A stretch of 64,000 nt of DNA from Hetaerina americana (taxonomy: Eukaryota; Arthropoda; Insecta; Odonata; Calopterygidae). A program made the position numbers and the translations under genes. The stretch's first letter is position 1, and each line of letters begins with the position of its first letter. Shown here piece after piece: positions 38,284 through 46,947 of this stretch. The notes beneath the pieces were generated by a model, which saw only the letters and a program-made list of their open reading frames with translations, ran no database searches and was not told where the DNA came from. The DNA lies in the NCBI GenBank assembly GCA_022747635.1, contig JAKTNV010000067.1:424001-488000 (forward strand). The letters are read 5' to 3'.

Positions 38284-38384
38284 TACGAGGGTCATCCGGA
38301 AAGTAGTACCCGTTCGTGAAATAAAGACACAAAAGTAAATATTAACAAACATAAAAAATTTTATTTGAAAGAGGATACTTTAAA

Positions 38385-38500
38385 CTACTTCTCAACATAA
38401 TCTCCAAGCAAATTAAGGCATTTGTCATAACGTGTGACAAGTTTCCGTATTCCTGCTGCATAGTCCTTCGCCGCCAGCTCATTGAGATACGCGAGGGACC
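38385..38500 (-). pseudogene. Mariner B twin, transposase C-terminal tail
   Basis: Out-of-frame C-terminal segment LNELAAKDYAAGIRKLVTRY continuing to GDYVEK and a stop. It differs from the copy at 3459-3574 by a single residue (Arg for Gln). Confidence 0.85.
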
Positions 38501-38877
38501 CATCTTGCACAAATTTTTGCATAATGCAGATGGTGTTTAACAATTTCATGAACAATTGTTCGAGAAACATTGGGAAAATGCTCACAGATGTCATCAATTG
38601 TGACGCGCCGATCGTTCCTCACGAATTCGTCAACTGAGCTCACCAGTTGGTCTGTAATGACAGACGGTCTCTCCGAACGCTCATCGTCGTGTGTGTTCCC
38701 CCTCCCCATGTTGAAGTTGCGACACCACCGCCGAACAGACGACTCGTCCATTACATTGTCTCCATACACCTCCTTTAATTGGCGATGAATATCACATGGG
38801 CGAACGTTTCTTGCATTGAGGAATTTAATCACTGCCCTCACTTCACAACTGGCGGCGTTCTCAATTTTTTTAAACAT
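38479..38877 (-). CDS. Mariner transposase N-terminal DNA-binding fragment (twin)
   Basis: The ORF of 132 residues on the minus strand runs from the ATG at 38877. It is identical in sequence to the product of 3082-3480: two helix-turn-helix segments with the SERPSVITDQL linker, ending just past WVPR. It has no catalytic residues. Preservation of the same open frame in both copies may simply reflect youth, or it may indicate that the DNA-binding fragment is tolerated or useful, for example as a binding-site competitor. Confidence 0.85.
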   Translation of the reverse strand: MFKKIENAASCEVRAVIKFLNARNVRPCDIHRQLKEVYGDNVMDESSVRRWCRNFNMGRGNTHDDERSERPSVITDQLVSSVDEFVRNDRRVTIDDICEHFPNVSRTIVHEIVKHHLHYAKICARWVPRVSQ

Positions 38878-39040
38878 TGTAAACAATCACAGAAACAACA
38901 CAGGCAATGCTAGCGTCACGCAACTTGGCTCAGAGAAGGCAGACAAGCCACTGAAGCTATCTGACCTCGTCCAGCGGCTACTCGCGTCGTCAGCACTTCA
39001 TGCGGCACGAACGGGTACTACTTTCCGGATGACCCTCGTA

Positions 39041-39984
39041 GTTCACCCCGATCTAGGCTCGATCCATTTGTGATGGATGTATTGGCCCGCTGGGGGAAAC
39101 TTAGGCTTTTATGACAAAGACGAAAGACATGTCTCATAGAACAGATATTAACTCAATATGATACAGGGAAACTTCCTTGAGATAACATTAAATACCCAGA
39201 CGATGACTGTCACAACTGCGGCTCATTATGTCACGCTGATATTAGATAGGCTTGACTGGATGCTAAATCTAGTTCAAGCCGGAAATGGCGTTAATAACAT
39301 TCTCATTTATCTCTCACAAAATTTTATCCTGGAAACTTCACACTTCCGGTCTCACTCTAAGTTATCAGTCCTTAACTCAATAAAACATTAAGTGACTTCG
39401 ACATCCACGGCCACATCTCTTGTAATAGCACTGCCAAAGCATTTGTTGGTGTAAATGGATGAAGTTGGAGAAAGGAGAGCGGTCGATGTTAATCACCCCT
39501 TAGGATTCCCAATTTGAATATGAAAACTAATTGAAGAATTGGGAAATGAGTCCTTATTGAGTCGGGTGGACGTGGATGAGAGTACCGTTCTTTTTTCGTG
39601 GGTCGGTGAGGAAAAGAAAGGAAAATTTCACGCTTACCTCGATAGCGACCGTTATGTACTTTCTTCGACAGATTTTGTAAACGTTCTCCTCGCCTTGACG
39701 TCTCGAACGTGATTCTCCGCAGATTGAGCGAAAACAATCAATCCTGGCGGGCATTATCTCGCATTTTAAACGATGGATCATTACCGGATACGAAACACAC
39801 CCTTAACGCAACTTGAGTGAAACAAAACTTACAATTCTAACTACACTACTAGAGATGAACATTTCAGATGGAAGCAAGTGACAGCGAAGCGACTGAGACT
39901 TATAATATATGCAGTTAAGCCTAAAAACGTGTGAAACAAACACAAAAAAAGTATGGGAGGACAAAGCTGATATTTTGCAAAATA
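39041..39984. other. Unrecognised DNA
   Basis: No gene or repeat family was identified. The frames at 39158-39391 and 39489-39781 have no motif. Confidence 0.45.
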
Positions 39985-40075
39985 TTCTGGTTCTATTTCA
40001 ACTTCGACTATGCCTGGACCTAAGCTATCATCCTCTATGTCATGTTCCTTTTCTATGTCTAATTTTGTTGGTCCA
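39985..40075 (-). mobile_element. RTE fragment upstream of mariner C
   Basis: The segment matches the minus-strand RTE copy 1 around 16300-16390 (plus-strand reading TATGCCTGGACCTAAGCTAT and TCTAATTTTGTTGGTC). It is about 90 bp and ends exactly where the presumed mariner C sequence starts, so mariner C probably inserted into an older RTE copy. Confidence 0.8.
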
Positions 40076-40127
40076 CAGGGACGCACCCAAAAGTGGTAGG
40101 ACTTATTTTCTCTGGCGCGAACGGAGC

Positions 40128-40197
40128 GGTGGAGGGGGGTCTGCCTGGCAGGGTAAGGTGGAGGGGGGTCTGCCTGGCAGGGTAAGGTGGAGGGGAT
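40128..40197 (+). repeat. 29-bp tandem repeat, 2.4 copies
   Basis: Units start with GGTGGAGGGGGGTCTGCCTG at 40128 and 40157, with a partial third unit at 40186. They lie in the leader of mariner C. Confidence 0.9.
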
Positions 40198-40293
40198 TCA
40201 TAGCAACAGACCGACACCAACCTCAGTTGCCTATGGGCTGTCGTTGAGTGAGAACACCGTTTTTAGTGAAGCAAGTTTTTTATCCACGTCGAA

Positions 40294-40889
40294 AAACAAA
40301 GTGAATCTGAATTTAGAGCAACGTTATTCCGTGAAGTTTTGTGCGAAACTCGGGAAGACGGACACTGAGACCCTCGATATGATCAAGCAGGCTTATGGGG
40401 ACACTGCCTTAAGCCGTTCCACAGTATTTGAGTGGCACAAGTTGTTTAAAGAGAGTAGGGAGCTCGTTAAAGACGAGCATCGCTCCGGACGGCCGTCGAC
40501 GGCAAGAACCGACACGAATGTGGACAGAGTGAGGACACTGCTGAACACAGACCAACGCTTAACCGGTGAAAAAATCGCAGACCGGTTGGGTCTGTCTACA
40601 TCCAACGTCCAACGCATTATTTCACAGGATTTGGACATGCGCAAGGTGTGCGCCAAGATGGTGCCGACCAACAGGCAACGCGTGTGCGCCTTTCCGAAGA
40701 AGTGTTAACCAATTTGCACCGAGATGGAAATTGTTGGACAATGTGATAACTAGTGATGAAACATGGGTTTTTCAATATGACCCCGAAACGAAAAGACAAT
40801 CCGCGGAATGGCACACTTCCGCGTCCCCACGTCCAAAAAAGGCTCGCATGAGCAAATCAAAAATCAAAACGATGTTGATTGTGTTTTTC
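40294..40889 (+). pseudogene. Mariner C transposase, truncated
   Basis: The reading starts NLEQRYSVKFCAKLGKTDTE. It has the first HTH with SRSTVFEWHKLFKESRELV, the linker GRPSTARTD, and the second HTH with RLTGEKIADRLGLSTSNVQR. A frameshift near 40670 leads into the catalytic domain: first Asp in VITSDETWVFQYDPETKRQS, then LIVFFD with the second Asp at the junction with RTE sequence. The family resembles the mariners with an ETKRQS/ETKQQS motif. The C-terminal third is missing. Confidence 0.85.
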
Positions 40890-43068
40890 GACCGTGTGTC
40901 GTGCCCGGCAGCGGGGGAGGGTCATCCCACGTAACCCTTGCAAGGGAAAACCAGCAGAAGCAGGACAGAAGACGCAAGAGAAGAATACCACATTAGTTAG
41001 AATAGGAACGTGGAATGTTAGGACAATGATGAGGAAAGGGAAATTGGAGAATGTTAAGCGACAGATGGAAAGGGGAAAAATAGTTATTTTAGGTCTATGC
41101 GAGGTGAGATGGAAGGATAGCGCAGATTACTGGAGTGATAATTACAGAATAATATACAGCAGCGGGGACGAGAGCCGACGAGGGGTTGCCATAGCATTAA
41201 ATGAAGAGGAAGGAAGAAGCGTAGTCAACATAGAGCAGGTAACGGATAGAATACTACTAGTGGAGATAAAAGCAGAACCGACGAACTTAGTAATTATTCA
41301 GGTATACATGCCACCGAGCAACCATAAGGAAGAAGAGGTCGATAGGATATAAGATCAGTTAGAGGACATAATCGCGTGTATTTCTGCAGGGAAACATTTG
41401 ATAGTGATGGGGGATTGGAATGCGACGGTATGCGAAGGAAGAGATTGTGATGAGGTGGGGGACTACGATTTAGGCACGAGGAATGACCGAGAGGAGAAAG
41501 CAGTTGAATTCTGCCGGATACAGGGGTTAGTCATCACCAACACTTGGTTTAGACACCACAAAAGACGCAGGTATACATGGAAAATGCCAGGTGACTCAGG
41601 AAGATATCAGCTAGATTATATCCCGGTTAGACACAGGTTTAGGAACAGTGTGATAAATTCCCAAAGCTTCCCGGGAGCGGATGCTGACTCAGACCACAAT
41701 TTAGTTGTTATGAAATGTAGCGTACGTTTCAAAAAGATAAGGCAGGGGCGGCGAGTTAGAAAATGGAATGTAGAAGCATTAAATGGTTTGAAAAGGAATA
41801 AATACAAACAGGCGGTAGAGAAAATCATGGAGGATGGTAAAGGGCTTAGTACAATCGAAGAAAAATGGGAAATGATCAAGAAAGGGTTGTATAAAGCCGC
41901 AAAAGACACTATTGGAACCGTTAACGCTAAAAGGACTAGGAAACAATGAATCACGGATGAGATGATTACAAAGATGGATGAGCGGAGAAATTGGAAGAAT
42001 ATAAATACAGAATTAAGCAAAATGATGTACAAAGAATTGAACAACAAATTGAGGCGGGCAACAAATAAATCAAAAGAAGCATGGTGGAAGACGCAGTACG
42101 AGGATATGGAAAGTCTGCAGAGGAAGGGTGAAATCGGTGCGCTGTACAGCAAAGTTAAATCCTTATCGGGAAGTAAGAAAGGAAGAGCTATGCTAACAGT
42201 TAGAGATAAGGCGGGTAAGGTAATAGTTGACGCAGGAAAGATCCAAGAGATATGGAAGGAGTATATAGAAGAACTGTACAGTAAAGTACTCAGACCAACA
42301 AAGTTGGACACTGAAAAAGAAAATGACGTAGAGGAAGACCGCTTAGGTCCAGGCATACCAAACAATGAGATAGAAAGGGCATTAAGGGAGATGAAACTAA
42401 ATAAGCCCGTGGGGGTAGATAACATTCCCGTGGAACTTTTAAAATGCTTAGGAAAATGTGGGAGGAAGAGGCTATATGGGCTGATCCGTAGTATTTATGA
42501 GGAGGGGATCTGGCCAGAAGACTTTGTGAGATGAGTTTAAGTTCCTATTCCGAAAAAGGTAGAGGCCACGTCATGTGAGGACTATAGGACAATTAGTTTG
42601 ATATCCCACGCAGCTAAAGTTGTTCTCAGGATCATAAACAAAAGGATAGAGAGTAGGGCAAATGATTACTTAGGGGATGATCAGTTTTGGTTTAGGAAGG
42701 GGAGAGGTACGCGTGATGCCATTGTAGTAATGAGATTATTAATCGAGAGGAATATAGAACACAACCAGGAGGTATTTGCCTGTTTCGTAGATTTCGCAAA
42801 AGCGTTTGATAGATTGAATTGGGAAAAACTAATGAGTATATTGGAGAAAATAGGAATAGATTGGAGGGAAAGGAGGCTAATCCGCAACCTGTACATATCT
42901 CTGACTGCTCAGGTACGAGTGGGAAACGGGGAGTCAGGATGGGCAGTGTTAGGAAGGGGTGTAAGGTAGGGTTGCCAATTATCACCGTTGCTGTTCAACC
43001 TGTATGCAGAGGAAATGATCAAAGAGACATGGAAAGAACTCGTTGTAGGAATGAAAGTGGGCGGGGAA
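40890..43068 (+). mobile_element. RTE/BovB-like retrotransposon, copy 4
   Basis: 5'-truncated in the leader (begins CCGTGTGTCGTGCC) and 3'-truncated before the RT FADD motif (identity to copy 1 ends near 43068). It is inserted in mariner C. Endonuclease, linker and RT up to motif B are collinear with copy 1. Confidence 0.95.
40891..43068 (+). pseudogene. RTE copy 4 endonuclease-RT, one frame with five stops
   Basis: All pieces (from 40891, 41398, 41962, 42598 and 42988) are in the same reading frame, so the damage is nonsense mutations at 41350, 41947, 42532, 42538 and 42967, with no frameshift over about 725 codons. Endonuclease motifs are GTWNVRTMMRKGK, GLCEVRWKD, VMGDWNATV, HHKRRRYTWKMPGDSG, LDYI and SDHNLV. 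The RT includes LLKCLGKCGRKRLYGLIRSI, TISLISHAAKVVLRII, motif A CFVDFAKAFDRLNWEKL, and motif B GVR(stop)GCQLSPLLFNLYAE. Motif C and the C-terminus are absent. Confidence 0.93.
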
Positions 43069-43322
43069 TTAGCCCATTACCCCTATTCAATCATTCCTGC
43101 TTGCACAATAATGTTCTATAACAGTTTCAGTAATTTTGTTACTCATCATAAATTTATACTTAAGGAAATAATTTATTTTTATTTTCTAACACCGCAAACT
43201 TAACTTTCTCTTTTCATTCCTTCCGATAGCCATTTAAACGTGTCTTTCTTTCGATATTTTTTAATTTCAATCATCACATTTCAAATGCCTCTTAGCTAAG
43301 CACATTTCGTGTGCGTGTACAT
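43069..43322. other. Unrecognised AT-rich spacer
   Basis: Short AT-rich sequence between the truncated RTE and the SINE. No mariner C remainder is visible in it. Confidence 0.5.
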
Positions 43323-43605
43323 ATAAACCATAAACCCATTAATCAACCCGAAGGTCGGTTTAGTATATGATGGTAGAGATCACCCAGTATTAAGCCCTAT
43401 ACGGCGTGTGAAAATTCACACATCAGGGTAGGGGGGCCGGTTCGTTTCCCTGTGCCGGTTATAGTTTCCCAAGAAGACCTGGTACCCGAAAATTCACATA
43501 GCTTGGGTGGAGCTGCAGGTGCCCAGAGTGCCTTGCCCGGGAATCGAACCCGGAACACTCCGGTCAGCAGTCCAACGCTCTAGCCCCTGGACTACCGCGA
43601 CCCAC
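43323..43605 (-). mobile_element. tRNA-derived SINE, copy 2 (long form)
   Basis: On the minus strand the head reads GGGTCGCGGTAGTCCAGGGG. Box A is at 43577-43594 and box B GGTTCGATTCC at 43540-43550. The body contains GGGTACCAGGTCTTCTTGGG and ends ACCGACCTTCGGGTTGATTA then GTTTATGGTTTATAT. The head adjoins (TG)n(TA)n at 43606-43671, beyond which the Tx1-like element's 3' end begins. Confidence 0.88.

Positions 43606-43671
<66 letters not shown>
43606..43671. repeat. (GT)n(TA)n microsatellite
   Basis: A short GT run followed by about 55 bp of TA, sandwiched between the SINE head and the 3' end of the Tx1-like element. Confidence 0.95.
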
Positions 43672-43672
<1 letters not shown>

Positions 43673-44833
43673 GAGCTTCTCATTCTCTGATTTTATCGTT
43701 GCATCCAAGGATGAGATGCGCGACGTTGTCTATTCGACCGCATGACGGACAAAGGGGCGAATCGGCTAGCCGAAGGTGGTGCCTCACTTCCCTCGTCATG
43801 ACTGTGTTCGCGATTAGGTTAAACATTCCACTACGTGCCTCATCGTTCGCCCTGCTGGTCGCCCAGTTTTTCCAAGAAATCGTTCTTTTTTATGTATTTT
43901 GTTGCTGCTCGGTAAGCGCTCTGACATACAGGGTCTTCATCCGAATTGCTTCTCCATCTCGCAGGAGAGAAGCGACCTTTTTCGTTTCATCAAATGCCCC
44001 CCGGTGGCATACGTCGCGCGCGAGTTCCTGCTACGCGTCCTTGAGGAGTTCCTTGCGCCACGCGTCGTCACCGCCGAGGATGCGCAGGCTAAGCTTCGCG
44101 TAGACCACCTTCGCCTTTAGAGCTGTATCGGTTAAATTGAGACCACCCTGCTCAAACGGGCCATAGAGCTGGTTTCGGGACACTTTCTTTACGTAGCCAT
44201 TCCAGATCATTTGGTTGGACACTAATAAAGTATGCGTTGTATTTAGCGGGTAAGGGCCATAGATGGGCCACATACCATATCCTTGGGAAGACAATCTGGT
44301 TGAGGAGGCGGACGCGGGTCACGATCGGGAGGGAAGGGAGTGAAAGCTTTCCAACACTCCATTTTACATGATGGTCAATAATTCCCCAGTTTCGCTCAAT
44401 CATGGGAGCCAACTCCCTCTCCCACCAGAACACCAAGATTTTGAGCGAGGGCGCTTCCGACCAACCGATGGAGGTCGAGGGCCGGTCGCCCCTCAGCAGC
44501 AAAAACCCGGATTTCCGGTTATTGAGGAAGATATCACCCTGCTCATATGACGTGGGCTAGGGCCATGTGGGACGGGTCGTCTACGAAGAGGGTTATGTCG
44601 TCAGCGTATGCGACGCCCAGGCAGACGGCGCCGTGACGACGTACCCCGATTCCACTGCTCTGTAGTCGTCTGAGTATGGGGTCTAAGGCAAGGGCGAACG
44701 GCAGCATTGACAGTGGGCAGCCCTGCCGAACGGAGTTACTGACGGGGATGGGCGGCGAGGTGGCATTGTTTATCCTAATTATAGAGTATGTTCCGTTATA
44801 CATCGTTGATACGGCACGAATGAAGTACTCGGG

Positions 44834-44845
44834 GAAGGCCATCTT
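44834..44845. other. Target-site duplication, left copy
   Basis: GAAGGCCATCTT, repeated at 45114-45125. It belongs to the interrupted Tx1-like ORF2 (codons for KKMAF on the minus strand). Confidence 0.9.
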
Positions 44846-44934
44846 AGTTCAATAGTTTCAGCCTCAACTTTGTGGAAGTTCATTTTAATAAATGAAAAAG
44901 AAACACTTTGTTCCAATCCACCACTTTATTACAG

Positions 44935-44974
44935 GTACGACTAGTTTCGACGCTACAGCGTCATCCTCAGGTAC
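44935..44974 (-). ncRNA. Complete type I hammerhead ribozyme motif
   Basis: In 5'-3' order on the minus strand: stem I GTAC (44974-44971), CTGAGGA core (44970-44964), one extra T, stem II GACGC, loop TGTA, GCGTC, the GAAA box plus C (44948-44944), a two-base loop TA, cleavage triplet GTC (44941-44939), and GTAC (44938-44935) closing stem I. All core positions of the consensus (CUGANGA, GAAA, UH) are present. The only oddity is an unpaired U at the base of stem II. An AATAAA lies about 10 nt beyond the cleavage site. Stem III is minimal, as in other Penelope hammerheads, where dimers may be needed for cleavage. Confidence 0.72.
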
Positions 44975-45025
44975 AAAGTTTAAAGTCACAATCCCTTGTG
45001 ACTTGGGATTGTGACTTTAAACTTT

Positions 45026-45064
45026 GTACCAGAGGATGACGCCGTAGCGTCGAAACTAGTCGTA
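45026..45064 (+). ncRNA. Mutated hammerhead motif in the opposite arm
   Basis: Same layout as the minus-strand motif: GTAC, core CAGAGGA (45030-45036), stem II GACGC/GCGTC, GAAAC, TA, GTC, GTAC. The core U4 is A, which should abolish activity. One arm thus has an intact core and the other a mutated one. Confidence 0.65.
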
Positions 45065-45113
45065 CCTGTAATAAAGTGGTGGATTGGAACCAAGTGTTTC
45101 TTTTTCATTTATT

Positions 45114-45125
45114 GAAGGCCATCTT
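45114..45125. other. Target-site duplication, right copy
   Basis: Second copy of GAAGGCCATCTT. Its position immediately outside the palindrome defines the insert's right border. Confidence 0.9.
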
Positions 45126-46947
45126 CTTGAGCACGGTGAGAATCCATTCGATCCGGACCAGGTCAAATGCTTCTCAAGATCGATAGCCACCAGTGATAAA
45201 AAAGATCGCCATACAAGGGGGCGGAAAAAATGATGTCGCGAATTAAAAGTGCTGCATCAAAAATGTTTCGCGTTTTCGACACGGCGTACTGGGATGGAGA
45301 GAGGACGATGTCGGCAGCAGCCGTCATTCTACATCGTAGGACGTGTGCCAATATTTTATAGTCTGCGTTTAAAAGGGCGATTGGCCTGAAGTCGTTGAAC
45401 GACTTTGGCCGCGTCTTCTTTGGTATAAGCGTTATCACGGCGGTCCTCTGACTTGCAGTCAGAGAGCCGCTAGCTAAAATGCAGTTAAAAAGGCGGGTTA
45501 AAATAGGTTTTAAAACATCCCAGTACGCTAAATAAAATTCAAAGGGTAGGCCGTCCAAGCCGGGTGCTTTGCCCTTCGGGAACATGGAGGAGACGCAGTC
45601 CAGTTCGTCTGAACTTATGTCTCGACAAAGAACGTCTTTTTGATCTGTGGGAAGCGTAGGGAGAGGGGGTGTGTCTCCCTCCTTCCACGGAGGATACCTG
45701 TTAAAGGTGTTTTGAAAGTGCCTGCCCGCTTCCCTAAGGAGGTCGGTGTCACCGGCGGCAGATTCTCTAACAGGGATTCTGTCTATATCGGAGCCAGAGT
45801 TGGATTTCATCCAGCGCCGAAGCTCGGATAGCGTTAGGGGGCCCCCTATATCCGTGTCCAGGTCTTTTTGCCACTTTTGGGGAGCGTATTTTTGGAGCTC
45901 GAGGCCCAGAATAATTTTTTTTAGGGACGACACTTGGGCGTGGAAACCCTCCGGCGCCACATCCTTACGCAGGAGCTCTTTCAGCGCTCGGCGGTAGAAG
46001 GAGATGGTGTAGTTCTTTTCCCTACGCCACTCGAAAGTTTGCCTTTTGATGTGGGTGACAATGCGGGGTTTGAAAACCTCGTCCCACCATAGAGCGAGGT
46101 TTGCACCGGGACGGAGTGCCGCGATCAGTGCACACACCCGGGTGCGGATAGAATCGCGACGAGTCGCGTCCTCCAACACGCGGAGGTCCATGCGCCACAC
46201 GGAGCCGCAGCGGTGGACGTGCGCGCCCGGGGTTGTGTCCGGGCACGTAACTCTCATGATTACTGTGATCAGAGAAGGACACCGGGAGGGTGTCCACTGT
46301 CTGGACATCATTCTTTAGGGATGTCGAGACGAAGAGGTAGTCAATCCGCGTCCGAGAGTTAGGCCCTGATCGCGTGAAGGGGGCGGGACCGGCGCAATAA
46401 GAACGCACTGCGTCAATCGCTCCAATGGAGTCGAGCATCAGTGAGAGCGCCCGGCTTGGATAGTATGTCACGTTATCCCTGTTCGAGGCACTATCCTCTC
46501 GGCGGTAGATAGTGTTAAAATCTCCGCCCAATATGGCCTTCCCCGAGAAGGAATACAGGTAGGGGAGGAGAAGTTCATCGAAATATGTTTCGCGCTCTGC
46601 CCTCGCGCGCTCACCGGAGGGAGCGTAAAGGTTTGTGATATGGATACCATTCACGATAACGGACATTATTCGGCCCGAGGGGTGGCGGCGAACATGAGAG
46701 AACGGAATGCCATTTCGGACTAGGGCGGTGGTGCCAGAATGACTTTCGGCGAAATTGCCGATAGCCTGAAAGATGTTCGCATCCCAGACTATGTTCTCCT
46801 TTACCTCTTGAAGGAGGATTACATCAGCCCTAAGGTCGCGGAGAAAACGTAGGAGGACTTCAAATTTTAGAGCGCTATAAACGCCAGCAATATTAAGCGA
46901 AATAATATTCATTGGTGGAATGAGAGGACAGCTATGGGCACCGGACA

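Larger units (their letters stand above)
38286..39038 (-). mobile_element. Internally deleted mariner element B, inverted twin
   Basis: A 753-bp copy of the element at 2921-3671 in reverse orientation. It has the same perfect TIRs, the same internal deletion and TA duplications at 38284-38285 and 39039-39040. The encoded N-terminal peptide is identical and the C-terminal tail differs by one residue. The pair therefore spread recently and form an inverted repeat about 35 kb apart, a substrate for inversion by ectopic recombination. Confidence 0.95.
40076..40889 (+). mobile_element. Mariner element C, truncated by an RTE insertion
   Basis: The sequence begins CAGGGACGCACCCAAAAGTG after an RTE fragment and includes a 29-bp tandem repeat in its leader. 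It then encodes a mariner transposase N-terminus and the start of the catalytic domain. At about 40889 it switches abruptly to RTE sequence (CCGTGTGTCGTGCCCGG). The right end of the mariner was not found after the RTE, so its 3' half was deleted or lies elsewhere. Confidence 0.82.
44846..45113. mobile_element. Palindromic hammerhead-bearing insert with 12-bp TSD
   Basis: The 268-bp insert splits the Tx1-like RT ORF. The flanking direct repeats GAAGGCCATCTT (44834-44845 and 45114-45125) are a clear target-site duplication, because removing the insert plus one repeat restores KKMAFPEYF. Inside, arms 44890-44995 and 45005-45110 are reverse complements around a 9-nt centre at 45000. Each arm carries a hammerhead motif pointing outward. 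A unique 44-bp tail (44846-44889) lies on one side. The structure resembles inverted Penelope termini and lacks any ORF, so it is non-autonomous. Confidence 0.85.
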
